A DNA stretch of 64,000 bases from positions 3,914,258 to 3,978,257 of the forward strand of contig NZ_CP070502.1 of NCBI RefSeq assembly GCF_018309085.1. The letters run 5' to 3'. Source of the stretch: Sporosarcina sp. Marseille-Q4063. GTDB taxonomy: Bacteria; Bacillota; Bacilli; Bacillales_A; Planococcaceae. The notes beneath the pieces were generated by a model. The model was not told the DNA's origin, did no database searches, and saw only the letters and a list, made by a program, of their open reading frames with translations. Positions 8,072 to 16,797 of this stretch are shown here, piece after piece. Position 1 is the stretch's first letter, and each line of letters begins with the position of its first letter. The position numbers were made by a program, and so were the translations under genes.

Positions 8072-10195
8072 ATGAAATGTCAACTATGTGGTCAAAATGG
8101 AGCAACGATGAATCTGAGACTTCGGATGAATCAGCAAAATATGCAAGTGAACATGTGTCATACATGTTTCGGGCAAATTCAAGGACAATTGAATGCAGGC
8201 AAGATGCCGTCATTTGGTAACGAGGGAAATCAGTTTTTCCAAGCTAACGGCGGAGGACAGGCACGAACACAGACACAACAGGTAGATGAAAATCAAAGTA
8301 ATGGTTTGTTAGATCAGTTAGGAAAAAATATTTCAAACGACGCTAGAGAAGGACTAATTGATCCGGTTATCGGACGCGATCAAGAAGTGAAGCGCGTGAT
8401 TGAAACTTTAAATAGAAGAAATAAAAACAATCCGGTGTTAATCGGTGAACCTGGTGTCGGTAAAACAGCGATTGCCGAAGGGCTTGCAGTGAAAATTAAC
8501 GAAGACGATGTACCTGTTAAACTGCTGAACAAAGAAGTGTACTTGTTAGATGTCGCTTCACTTATCAGCAATACAGGTATTCGCGGCCAGTTTGAAGAAA
8601 GAATGAAGGAATTAATCGAAGAACTTCAAACACGGACAGATGTTATTTTATTCATCGATGAAATTCACTTGCTTGTAGGTGCAGGACAGACTGAAGGCTC
8701 GCAAATGGATGCCGGAAACATTTTGAAACCGGCGTTAGCACGTGGCGGCTTGCAACTTATCGGGGCGACGACGTTGAAAGAATATCGTCAAATCGAAAAA
8801 GATGCTGCACTTGAACGTCGATTCCAACCTATTATCGTCAACGAACCTTCTGCAGAAGATACGATTAAAATCCTAAACGGGATAAAAGATCGTTACGAAG
8901 ACTTCCATGAAGTTCGATATTCAGATGAAGCGGTACAAGCTTTTGTAACCCTGTCTGAGCGCTATATTCAAGACCGCTTTTTACCGGACAAAGCGATTGA
9001 TTTGATGGATGAGGTCGGGTCACGTTTAAATCTTGAACATGTGGCAGGCGACTCTGTCTCAATCGAAACCCGTTTGAATGAAGTTATTGGGGAAAAAGAA
9101 GCGGCAGCAGACGCGGAAGATTATGAAAAGGCGGCAAATTTACGCCATGAAGAAATTAAATTAAGAAAACAATTGGAAGACGCTAAGCAAAGTGGGGAAG
9201 CCGGAAAAGTTGAAGTTTCTGTCTCTGATATTGAATTGATTGTAGAAGAAAAAACAGGGATTCCTGTGACGAAACTACAAGCGGCAGAACAAGCAAAAAT
9301 GAAAGGCATCGCTGAAAATCTTGGGAAAGAAGTTATTGGTCAAGAGGAAGCGGTCGATAAAATCGCTAAAGCGATTCGTCGTAGCCGTGCTGGACTTAAA
9401 TCCAAGACGCGTCCAATCGGATCTTTCTTATTTGTTGGTCCTACGGGCGTCGGTAAGACGGAAATTACAAAAGTCTTGGCTGAAGAATTATTCGGTTCAC
9501 GCGACACATTAATTCGACTTGATATGAGTGAATATATGGAGAAACATGCGGTGTCAAAAATTATCGGTTCACCTCCAGGCTATGTAGGTCATGAAGAAGC
9601 CGGTCAATTGACAGAACAAGTTCGTCGTAAACCGTATTCAATTATACTTCTTGACGAAATTGAAAAAGCGCATCCTGACGTACAAAATATGTTCCTGCAA
9701 ATTATGGAAGACGGCCGTTTAACAGATTCACACGGGCGCACTGTCAGCTTCAAAGATACAGTCATCATTATGACAAGTAACGCCGGGACAGGCGACAGAA
9801 AAGTAAGCGTCGGGTTCAATCAAACTGAACATGAATCGGTTACTACGCTTGAAACATTAGGCAATTATTTTAAACCTGAGTTTCTCAACCGTTTCGATGC
9901 GATTGTATCGTTCAATGAATTGACAGAAGAAAACTTACTAGAAATCGTCGACTTGATGCTTGTAGATTTACAAGAAACAATCGAAGAAAATGATATAAAC
10001 ATTACGATTTCGGATGAAGCAAAACAAGCATTAGTCAAACTAGGCTATGATAAACGCTTCGGGGCTCGACCACTTCGTAGAGTAATTCAAGACAAAATCG
10101 AAGATCCATTAACAGATTTAATTTTGGAAGAAGAAAGCGTTGAAAAAGTCCATGTCGATGTAATCGAAGAAGAAATTGTTGTTACAAAAGTATAA
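8072..10195 (+). CDS. clpE: ATP-dependent Clp protease ATP-binding subunit ClpE
   Basis: A stress-induced AAA+ unfoldase that feeds damaged proteins to ClpP. The 707 residues start with the ClpE-specific zinc finger (Cys3, Cys6, Cys29, Cys32). A first AAA+ module follows with GEPGVGKTA and Walker B ILFIDEIH, then a UVR-type coiled segment (around [19 protein letters not shown]), a second AAA+ module with GPTGVGKTE and [12 protein letters not shown], and the C-terminal ClpB-type domain with [10 protein letters not shown]. The lack of the long ClpC N-domain and the zinc finger identify ClpE. ATG 8072 follows AAGGAGG at 8057-8063. Two upstream CtsR boxes match known clpE control in Bacillus. Confidence 0.96.
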   Translation: MKCQLCGQNGATMNLRLRMNQQNMQVNMCHTCFGQIQGQLNAGKMPSFGNEGNQFFQANGGGQARTQTQQVDENQSNGLLDQLGKNISNDAREGLIDPVIGRDQEVKRVIETLNRRNKNNPVLIGEPGVGKTAIAEGLAVKINEDDVPVKLLNKEVYLLDVASLISNTGIRGQFEERMKELIEELQTRTDVILFIDEIHLLVGAGQTEGSQMDAGNILKPALARGGLQLIGATTLKEYRQIEKDAALERRFQPIIVNEPSAEDTIKILNGIKDRYEDFHEVRYSDEAVQAFVTLSERYIQDRFLPDKAIDLMDEVGSRLNLEHVAGDSVSIETRLNEVIGEKEAAADAEDYEKAANLRHEEIKLRKQLEDAKQSGEAGKVEVSVSDIELIVEEKTGIPVTKLQAAEQAKMKGIAENLGKEVIGQEEAVDKIAKAIRRSRAGLKSKTRPIGSFLFVGPTGVGKTEITKVLAEELFGSRDTLIRLDMSEYMEKHAVSKIIGSPPGYVGHEEAGQLTEQVRRKPYSIILLDEIEKAHPDVQNMFLQIMEDGRLTDSHGRTVSFKDTVIIMTSNAGTGDRKVSVGFNQTEHESVTTLETLGNYFKPEFLNRFDAIVSFNELTEENLLEIVDLMLVDLQETIEENDINITISDEAKQALVKLGYDKRFGARPLRRVIQDKIEDPLTDLILEEESVEKVHVDVIEEEIVVTKV

Positions 10196-10205
10196 GAAAA
10201 CGATA

Positions 10206-10238
10206 AAAACCACTGAAGAATTTTTCAGTGGTTTTTTA
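10206..10238 (+). terminator. clpE terminator
   Basis: AAAACCACTGAA (10206-10217) pairs with TTCAGTGGTTTT (10224-10235), then a T-run. It touches the end of the convergent gene. Confidence 0.9.
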
Positions 10239-10544
10239 ATTCATTTTTTTAATAGAGGCAACTGCACGATCGCTTGCGTAGTTCAAATGGGAAACCTGAA
10301 CACTCACAATGATACTGCTTATTGATTTCTGCAAAAAGGGTTTTACCCTTCCTGTATAGTCTTCCAAAGACCTGCACTCATAGCTTCTAGGAAGGAGAGC
10401 AACATACTTGCAAACAGTTTTGGCCGGTGAATCATCTTCTGCAGGAATTTCTTCAATAACTTCTAATGCAATCGTTCTTCTTTTATATTTCTTAAAATTT
10501 TTATTATTTGATAAAAACGTCACAACACCGCTTGCATAAATCAT
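10236..10544 (-). CDS. Hypothetical protein, 102 residues
   Basis: I do not recognise this protein. It has an ATG at 10544 preceded by AGGGTGA at suitable distance, and a soluble mixed composition with no membrane segment or signal peptide. It carries several basic stretches (NNKNFKKYKRR near residue 15) and ends close to the clpE terminator. It lies alone between convergent clpE and the tct cluster. The coding call rests on the start context and on the lack of a competing frame. Confidence 0.5.
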   Translation of the reverse strand: MIYASGVVTFLSNNKNFKKYKRRTIALEVIEEIPAEDDSPAKTVCKYVALLPRSYECRSLEDYTGRVKPFLQKSISSIIVSVQVSHLNYASDRAVASIKKMN

Positions 10545-10689
10545 TTATTTCACCCTACATTGTTATTTTCGGTTGACTAATCATTAATTTTATTTAGTAA
10601 TTCTAAGCTACTATTACCTCCATGTTAACATGAATAACCTATTAATATAAAACTTCCGTGCTAATTAACAGAGTGAAAAACAGCTGACA

Positions 10690-10727
10690 AAAAGCGGATT
10701 GTCTATTACCAAGGACAATCCGCTTTT
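10690..10727 (-). terminator. Terminator of the tctCBA operon
   Basis: A 14-bp perfect stem (10690-10703 with 10714-10727) lies just behind the tctA stop. On the minus strand the second arm ends in CTTTTTGTC. Confidence 0.8.
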
Positions 10728-10742
10728 GTATTGAACACTTTT

Positions 10743-12269
10743 TCAACCTTCTTCTTCCACAATAACCGCGCGACCTTTGAGTTTCAACAACATCGGAATC
10801 AAGAGCCATGCCGCAGCTGCAATAATGAAAACAAGTGATAGGGGCTTTGTGAAAAAGATGATGAAATCGCCGTTTGAAATCGTTAATGCTCGGCGCATAT
10901 TGTTTTCAATCATCGGTCCTAAAACCAGTGCCAATACTAATGGAGCGACTGGATAATCGTGTTTCGATAATAGATAGCCGACGACACCGCACCCAAGGAG
11001 TAAGTATAAATCGAATGTCGTGTATTGAACGGCGTATACTCCGAAAAAGGAAATAGCCACAATGATTGGCAATAAATATTTCTTAGGCGTTTGAATGACC
11101 TTTGCGAACACCCGAACGAGCGGCATGTTCAAGACTAACAGCATCAAATTGCCGATAAACATACTTGCGATAAGTCCCCAAGCAACTTCGGGATGTTCAT
11201 CGAAAAGTAGGGGACCCGGTTGAATATTGTACATGATGAGCGCGCCCATCAAAATGGCAGTTGTACCGGATCCAGGGATTCCCAATGTCAGTAAAGGAAT
11301 CATTGCGCCGCCCGAAGCCGCGTTATTAGCAGATTCAGGACCAGCTACTCCGGCGATATTTCCTTTTCCGAAGCTTTCAGGGTTTTTGCTGAATTTCTTC
11401 TCTGTCATATAGGAGAAGAAGGAAGCAAGTGTCGCGCCGGCACCCGGAAGTACTCCGATAAAAAATCCGAGTAGGGAACCGCGTACAATCGGCACCGTGC
11501 TGTCTTTCATATCTTGTTTCGTTGGAAGAATGCGATTGATTTTCGCAATTGCTCCGTCCTCGCCGTCGCGTTCCAAAACCGTTTTAAATACTTCACCGAG
11601 TGCAAACAGCCCGACGGCAATCGTTAAAAATTCCAAACCGGAAAAAAGAATCGGTTGATTGTATGTGAAACGTGCTATTCCAGAAACAGCATCAATGCCG
11701 ATTGTTCCGAGTATAAGTCCGAAAACTGTCATCATTAAAGCTTTGGTCATCGACTTTCCAGCAAGTCCGCTTACTGCGGCCAACCCCAAGAGCATCAAAG
11801 AAAAATACTCCGCTGGACCAAATTTTATAGCGACATTGGAAAGCGGTTCAGCTAATAGAACAAGACCGATTAGTGAAACGATTCCGGCGCAAAACGATCC
11901 GATTGCAGCAATTGCCAATGCAGCTCCCGCACGTCCTTGTCTAGCCATTTGATAACCATCAAGGGTCGTGACAACGGAAGATGATTCACCAGGTGTGTTC
12001 AACAAGATTGACGTCGTGGAACCCCCATACATAGCTCCGTAATAAACCCCCGCAAGTAAAATAATCGAACTGGCAGCGGCCGCGCTTGTCGGCATGCCTG
12101 ACGTGATTGTTGCGGTAACCGGAATGAGAAGGGCGACCCCGCTCATCGGACCGATTCCCGGCAAAACACCCACAGCCGTTCCGATTACGACCCCGACTAA
12201 CGCAAATAATAAATTTTGCCATTGAAAAGCGATGGAGAATCCATCAGCTAAAAATTGTAATGTGCTCAT
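10743..12269 (-). CDS. tctA: Tripartite tricarboxylate transporter, large membrane subunit TctA
   Basis: This is the large membrane subunit of a TTT-family secondary carrier that imports citrate or related carboxylates using a binding protein. The 508 residues contain about twelve membrane segments and the two TctA signatures: GVLPGIGPMSGVALLIP near residue 35, and LLTLGIPGSGTTAILMGAL near residue 330. It follows tctB by 18 bases with an AAAGGAG-type site and ends just before a strong terminator. The exact substrate is not determined by sequence. Confidence 0.94.
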   Translation of the reverse strand: MSTLQFLADGFSIAFQWQNLLFALVGVVIGTAVGVLPGIGPMSGVALLIPVTATITSGMPTSAAAASSIILLAGVYYGAMYGGSTTSILLNTPGESSSVVTTLDGYQMARQGRAGAALAIAAIGSFCAGIVSLIGLVLLAEPLSNVAIKFGPAEYFSLMLLGLAAVSGLAGKSMTKALMMTVFGLILGTIGIDAVSGIARFTYNQPILFSGLEFLTIAVGLFALGEVFKTVLERDGEDGAIAKINRILPTKQDMKDSTVPIVRGSLLGFFIGVLPGAGATLASFFSYMTEKKFSKNPESFGKGNIAGVAGPESANNAASGGAMIPLLTLGIPGSGTTAILMGALIMYNIQPGPLLFDEHPEVAWGLIASMFIGNLMLLVLNMPLVRVFAKVIQTPKKYLLPIIVAISFFGVYAVQYTTFDLYLLLGCGVVGYLLSKHDYPVAPLVLALVLGPMIENNMRRALTISNGDFIIFFTKPLSLVFIIAAAAWLLIPMLLKLKGRAVIVEEEG

Positions 12270-12287
12270 AGCGTAACTCCTTTCGCC

Positions 12288-12737
12288 TTAAAGTCCAGGG
12301 AATCCGGGCAATGAGCCGCCGAGAAATTCCGCAAAGAAATAATAGACACCAACTGAAAAAACTGCTGCGATAATAATGGTAGGCACCATTCGTCCACGTT
12401 CCATCGTTTGAAATGCAATCAGTAAGAATATGAATGTCGAGATGATGTAGCCAATCTTCTCGAGTAAAAATGCATATAAAATTGCACTGACTAAGATAAT
12501 GATAAATTTTTTATACTGAAGCTTTTCCGTGGATGCGGCATCAGATTTATACTTAAACGTTTCGTAAAGCAATCGCAAACTTAATAGAAGTAGAATGACG
12601 CCCAACCACATTGGGAAAATCTTTGGTCCCACCGACGACCCGTAGGCGCTATCCGGAATTCTTTGACTTTCAATGACAACTAAAAGACCAATCAGTAAAA
12701 AGGCGATGCTGGCATATCGATCGAACGTTTTACTCAT
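12288..12737 (-). CDS. tctB: Tripartite tricarboxylate transporter, small membrane subunit TctB
   Basis: A 149-residue protein with four predicted membrane helices, matching the small TctB (DUF1468) subunit in size and position between tctC and tctA. The first helix is followed by the ARIPDSAYG-like segment (here QRIPDSAYG) that is common in this family. It probably forms the membrane complex with TctA. A GGGAGGTG site precedes the ATG at 12737. Confidence 0.88.
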   Translation of the reverse strand: MSKTFDRYASIAFLLIGLLVVIESQRIPDSAYGSSVGPKIFPMWLGVILLLLSLRLLYETFKYKSDAASTEKLQYKKFIIILVSAILYAFLLEKIGYIISTFIFLLIAFQTMERGRMVPTIIIAAVFSVGVYYFFAEFLGGSLPGFPGL

Positions 12738-12754
12738 AGTCTTTACACCTCCCT

Positions 12755-12783
12755 AAAAGAAAAGGCGGCCGCCAAAGCCGCCC
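12755..12783 (-). terminator. Intercistronic attenuator hairpin between tctC and tctB
   Basis: On the minus strand, GGCGGC and GCCGCC (12777-12782 and 12764-12769) form a short GC-rich stem followed by TTTTCTTTT. Partial termination here would make more binding protein than membrane subunits. Confidence 0.55.
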
Positions 12784-12792
12784 GTACTACTG

Positions 12793-13797
12793 TTATTTTT
12801 CCATGCCAAGTGCTGTTAACAATTCAACAATCACTTTGTCTTGATCTTCCAAATAGGAAGTGAAATCTTTGGAATTGCGGTATTCGCTTTCCCAACCGTT
12901 TTTCTCCAATTCCGCTTTCCATTCATCTGTTTTAGTCATCTCTTCAAGTTTCACGCTCCAATAATCAAAAGCTGCATCGGACATTTCTTTTGGACCGAAC
13001 AATCCACGCCAAATCGTGAATTCTGCGTCAATGCCTTCTTCTTGGAATGTAGGAACTTCTGATAAATCACCGCTAAGACGTTCGGATGAGCTGACTGCAA
13101 GTACTCGAACATCACCGGATTTCACATACTGACCGATAGCGGATGCATCTGTCGCGATAACATCTGCATTGCCACCGAGAAGTGCTGCAACTGCTTCGCC
13201 TCCGCCGTCATAAGAAACATATTTGACGGTTTTCGGGTCAAGTCCGTATTTGAAAGCAGGGAGAACACCGACTAGATGATCCATAGATCCTGGGGCAGAA
13301 CCTCCCGCAAGTGTTACTGATTTCGGGTCCTTTTTGATGGCTTCCAGAACATCTTTCAATGTTTTAAATTCTGAATCCGCTTTCACCACAATCGCACCGT
13401 AATCACGCGTTAATTGTGCCAAAGGCGTTGTATCTTTGTAGCCGTAAGGACTGTTACCTTCAGCTTTGTTGTTGTTAATAAGAATCGGTGGCGATTTAAC
13501 AAGAAGGGCGTAATCATTTTTTACTTCTTTCGTTGCATATTCCGCCATGTAAACCGCGCCGCCACCGCCCGGTTTGTTTTCAACTGTTATTGACTTGTCG
13601 ATTAATTTCGTGTCGTTCATTGTTTTGGCAATCGCTCGAGCGGTTAAATCCCATCCGCCGCCTGCCCCTGAAGGCGCAATGATTGTCATGTTATTCTTCG
13701 GGTAGTCGGGTGAAGCGCTTTCACCGGATTCCGAACATGCCGCGAGACCAAGTGTTAGCATACCTGTTAAAGCCACCGCTGTGAGTTTCTTCCACAT
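12793..13797 (-). CDS. tctC: Tripartite tricarboxylate transporter, binding lipoprotein TctC
   Basis: An extracytoplasmic solute receptor that captures a carboxylate and hands it to TctAB. The signal peptide ends in the lipobox LAAC at residues 18-21, so it is lipid-anchored. The Bug/TctC fold is shown by APSGAGGGWDLTARAIA near residue 40, NKPGGGG near 73, and a later GGGEAVAALLGGNAD segment. The 334-residue length is normal. The gene is first in tctCBA and lies behind a terminator that ends the regulatory operon. The two-component pair upstream probably senses the same substrate. Confidence 0.93.
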   Translation of the reverse strand: MWKKLTAVALTGMLTLGLAACSESGESASPDYPKNNMTIIAPSGAGGGWDLTARAIAKTMNDTKLIDKSITVENKPGGGGAVYMAEYATKEVKNDYALLVKSPPILINNNKAEGNSPYGYKDTTPLAQLTRDYGAIVVKADSEFKTLKDVLEAIKKDPKSVTLAGGSAPGSMDHLVGVLPAFKYGLDPKTVKYVSYDGGGEAVAALLGGNADVIATDASAIGQYVKSGDVRVLAVSSSERLSGDLSEVPTFQEEGIDAEFTIWRGLFGPKEMSDAAFDYWSVKLEEMTKTDEWKAELEKNGWESEYRNSKDFTSYLEDQDKVIVELLTALGMEK

Positions 13798-13821
13798 CTT
13801 CTACTTATCCCCCTTATAATT

Positions 13822-13860
13822 AAAAAATTGATGACAGCGTTTTTAACGCCTGTCATCAAT
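13822..13860 (-). terminator. Terminator between the regulator gene and tctC
   Basis: ATTGATGACAG (13828-13838) pairs perfectly with CTGTCATCAAT (13850-13860). On the minus strand it is followed by TTTTTTAATT. It lies only about 25 bases before tctC, so it could end the regulatory operon or act as an attenuator for tctCBA. Confidence 0.85.
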
Positions 13861-13939
13861 CTATCAGAAGATTAACAGAATTCGAAGTTTACGAGAATAA
13901 GTTCGATAATGTGCGTAAACATCATTTTGTTCATACTGT

Positions 13940-14638
13940 TCACGGCTGCTTTTTAATTAAATATCTTCTTTCAGGTCGTCCGACGGAACCGTAGAGAAGC
14001 TCGGTGAATGCGCGTTTCTCAGAAACTAGGTATTCCAGGTAACGCCGAGCGGTCGAGCGGCTTACGCCTATTTCCAATCCGAGCATTTCTGCCGTAATTC
14101 CACCTTCAATATTTTTAATATGATTGACGACCTTTTCTTTTGTTATCGGATCGATTCCTTTTGGGGGACTAGCAGGATGTGCTTGCGGTGTGTCCGAACT
14201 GGTTTGATTCCACAGAAGTTTAATTGAATCTTCCTGCATGACACCTTCACCTAAAAGCGTGTTCCGCTTGCTTTTGTATGAGAGTAAGCTGTCCTTAAAT
14301 CGATCAAATGTAAGCGGTTTTAATATATAATCGACAACGCCGCGGCGAAATGCTTTTTTGACAATATCAATCTCGGCGGCCGCTGTGATGAAAATAATAT
14401 CTGTTTCCGGGCTATTGTCATGGATGAACATCATCAATTCCGTGCCAAGCATATCGGGAAGATAGACGTCCAATAAAACAAGATCCGGCATCAAGGCCGA
14501 TACCCAATCTTTGGCTTCCTCGCCCGTATGCGCAGAACCGATAACAGTGAAACCTTCAATTTTCTCAATGAAGCGGCGGTGGATGTCAGCAATCCGTTTA
14601 TCATCTTCGATAATAAGAATTTCAATTGGATGAGTCAC
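13940..14638 (-). CDS. Response regulator, CitB/DcuR family
   Basis: A 232-residue regulator. The receiver domain has the acidic pair at residues 12-13, the phosphoacceptor Asp in LVLLDVYLP (about residue 57) and the switch lysine in YILKPL. The C-terminal part carries a helix-turn-helix in the region GLEIGVSRSTARRYLEYL, as in DcuR/CitB/DctR regulators. The start overlaps the kinase gene by 17 bases. In this family the kinase senses C4- or C6-carboxylates and the regulator turns on the transporter, which fits the adjacent tctCBA operon. Confidence 0.93.
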   Translation of the reverse strand: MTHPIEILIIEDDKRIADIHRRFIEKIEGFTVIGSAHTGEEAKDWVSALMPDLVLLDVYLPDMLGTELMMFIHDNSPETDIIFITAAAEIDIVKKAFRRGVVDYILKPLTFDRFKDSLLSYKSKRNTLLGEGVMQEDSIKLLWNQTSSDTPQAHPASPPKGIDPITKEKVVNHIKNIEGGITAEMLGLEIGVSRSTARRYLEYLVSEKRAFTELLYGSVGRPERRYLIKKQP

Positions 14639-16232
14639 TCATAAAACCTCCTTTTGGAATAGAAATAATGAATAATGCGCCACCTAAATCACCTTTTTCC
14701 AATGTGATCGACCCGCCAAGATTTTTCACGCTTTCCGCCACTTTCATCAGTCCGTATCCTCGGTTTTCATGGCTTTTGGTCGAAATTTTTTCTTCAAATA
14801 GGACGTCTTCAACCTCAGGTGCTAGTCCATGCCCCGAATCTTCAATCTCTATTAGTATTTCTTCACCATTATCCATGATAAAGATGCGAATCATGCGCAT
14901 TTCTTCGGGAAGCAATTCGACGGCTTCTAAAGCGTTCGTGACGAGATTTCCTATGATTGAAACAAAATGATTTTTATCCAAATGCTTTGGAACTTTTTCC
15001 AAAGAACTGTCTTCATCGAGCAGGAACCGGACCTTCAGTTCTTTTGCGCGGTTGAAGAACCCGATAACAATTCCTCCAAGAAAAGGATCCTGCAACCGCT
15101 TCGTCACGAATTGGATAAGTGACTGATGCTCTGCCGTTTCCACATGGATCAAGCTTAGTGCCTCGTCTAATGAATTCAGTTGAATAAGACCCGAAATCGT
15201 ATATAAAAAATTATTGTATTCATGCGTTTGCGCTCGAAGTGCCTCTGTGTATCGTTTCACTTGTGATAATTCCATCGCAAGACGGTCAATGTCCGATTGC
15301 AAACGGAAAGTTGAAACTGCCCCGACGACTTGCTCACCGATGTGAATCGGAATACGATTGACAATCACTTTTTTGCCGCGAATTTCCATCGGCCAATCGA
15401 GATGCCGTTCTCCGACTTCAAGCACTTTTGGAAGCAAGGAGTTTGGGAGAACATCCTGAATATGCTTACCGATTAATTCAGTCTGATTGGGAAGGGAAAG
15501 AGTCTCATATGCAGCGGCGTTAACGGTCGTAATATTGCCCTTAGCGTCTACCATGATAATTCCTTCTCGAACAGACTCAATCAGCGCATTCCGTTCCGTG
15601 AATAAATTCGCGATTTCGGCGGGTTCAAGATTAAATAATTCTTTTTTTATATTTCGAGCTAAGACGCCCGAGCCAATTACTCCGATGGCAATCGCTATTA
15701 GCACAATGACGGCAATATTATCGGCGTACTGGAAAAACATGGAGGAAATATCATCTTTTAAGAAGCCGACTGAAACAACCCCGATAATCGTTCCGTCATC
15801 TCCGAAAACCGGTGTTTTTCCGCGCAAGGCGGCTCCAAGCGTTCCCGTTGCCTCGGAGATATAAGATTCTCCCAAAACGAGAGCGCGTTCATTATCATCA
15901 CCGACCATTTTTTGACCAATTCGTTCAGGAACAGGGTGAGCATACCGAATGCCTTCGCTATTGCCAATGACGACATACTCAGCCCCAGTTTTTTGGCGTA
16001 TCGCTTCCGCAATGGGTTGCAAAGCCTTCGATGGATTTGGTTGTTCAAATCCCGCACGGACATCCGGGCGATCAGCCGCCGTTTTCGCGATGCTTAATGC
16101 ACGGTCCCCAATCTGTTGTTCAATGCCATTTGACATCGTAAAATAAAAGGAAACCCCGATAATAATTGCAACCACAGAAACGAATAGGGCGCCATATAAG
16201 AAAATACGAGATTGTAAGGATCTAGGTTTCAT
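14622..16232 (-). CDS. Sensor histidine kinase, CitA/DcuS family
   Basis: A membrane sensor kinase for an external carboxylate (inferred from family and neighbours). The start at 16232 gives 536 residues, the usual CitA/DcuS size, and has GGTGGTGAG upstream; a longer frame to 16307 adds an unlikely tail. Membrane helix 1 lies near residues 10-32 and helix 2 near 180-200. They enclose a periplasmic-type PAS sensor domain (DRPDVRAGF, EYVVIGN, then YAHPVPERIG). A cytoplasmic PAS domain follows, then the H-box THEYNNFLYTI and an ATPase domain with NLVTNALEAV, DSGHGL and GYGLMKV. Confidence 0.93.
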   Translation of the reverse strand: MKPRSLQSRIFLYGALFVSVVAIIIGVSFYFTMSNGIEQQIGDRALSIAKTAADRPDVRAGFEQPNPSKALQPIAEAIRQKTGAEYVVIGNSEGIRYAHPVPERIGQKMVGDDNERALVLGESYISEATGTLGAALRGKTPVFGDDGTIIGVVSVGFLKDDISSMFFQYADNIAVIVLIAIAIGVIGSGVLARNIKKELFNLEPAEIANLFTERNALIESVREGIIMVDAKGNITTVNAAAYETLSLPNQTELIGKHIQDVLPNSLLPKVLEVGERHLDWPMEIRGKKVIVNRIPIHIGEQVVGAVSTFRLQSDIDRLAMELSQVKRYTEALRAQTHEYNNFLYTISGLIQLNSLDEALSLIHVETAEHQSLIQFVTKRLQDPFLGGIVIGFFNRAKELKVRFLLDEDSSLEKVPKHLDKNHFVSIIGNLVTNALEAVELLPEEMRMIRIFIMDNGEEILIEIEDSGHGLAPEVEDVLFEEKISTKSHENRGYGLMKVAESVKNLGGSITLEKGDLGGALFIISIPKGGFMSDSSN

Positions 16233-16383
16233 TCTGCTCAACTCACCACCATCAATATGTATTAATAATAAACAAATACGCTTTCTTATATAATACACTA
16301 TTGTCAATAGGGGGAATGGTTAGATTCATAATAATTCAAAAAAGCCTTTGTGCGATAGATGATAGTCTCAAAATCTGTCAGGA

Positions 16384-16665
16384 CTACCATCTGCCGCAAG
16401 AGAAGAATGTTTGCATTTTCATATAATGATAAAGCAAACGTGCATGCCTTCCTTGTTGGGTATTGGAATTTAGTTCATAACGCAGTCGATTAAGAAATTC
16501 TTGATCGCATTCACATGGACGACCGCCTTTGCGGTAACAATCATCATGGGCTTTGCAAGCTGCATCGACTTCATTTATAGGTGCACCAGGTCCATTGCAA
16601 CCAGGCCCGCACCAGTTATAGCCCGGTAAGACACAAAAACGGAATCTATTGTTTCTCCGTGACAT
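16384..16665 (-). CDS. Phospholipase A2-like small protein
   Basis: A 93-residue Cys-rich basic protein. WCGPGCNGPG (residues 18-27) looks like the calcium-binding loop of phospholipases A2. AACKAHDDCYRKGG (residues 36-49) contains the catalytic His-Asp dyad and the flanking cysteines of the PLA2 C-x2-H-D-x-C-Y signature, as in parvovirus VP1 and small bacterial PLA2 proteins. There is no signal peptide, which fits a virion- or spore-surface-type protein more than a Sec-secreted enzyme. The ATG has AAAGGAGG 8 bases upstream. Enzymatic activity is inferred from the motif. Confidence 0.75.
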   Translation of the reverse strand: MSRRNNRFRFCVLPGYNWCGPGCNGPGAPINEVDAACKAHDDCYRKGGRPCECDQEFLNRLRYELNSNTQQGRHARLLYHYMKMQTFFSCGRW

Positions 16666-16797
16666 TATTAAAACCTCCTTTTACATTAAGATATTCATAT
16701 AGGAAACATATTGTATCAGCTGCCACCTATTTATCAGTAGGAATTGTGGTAATATGGAGATGATGTGGAATGTTAAGTGAATGGGAGAGTGTTAGCT

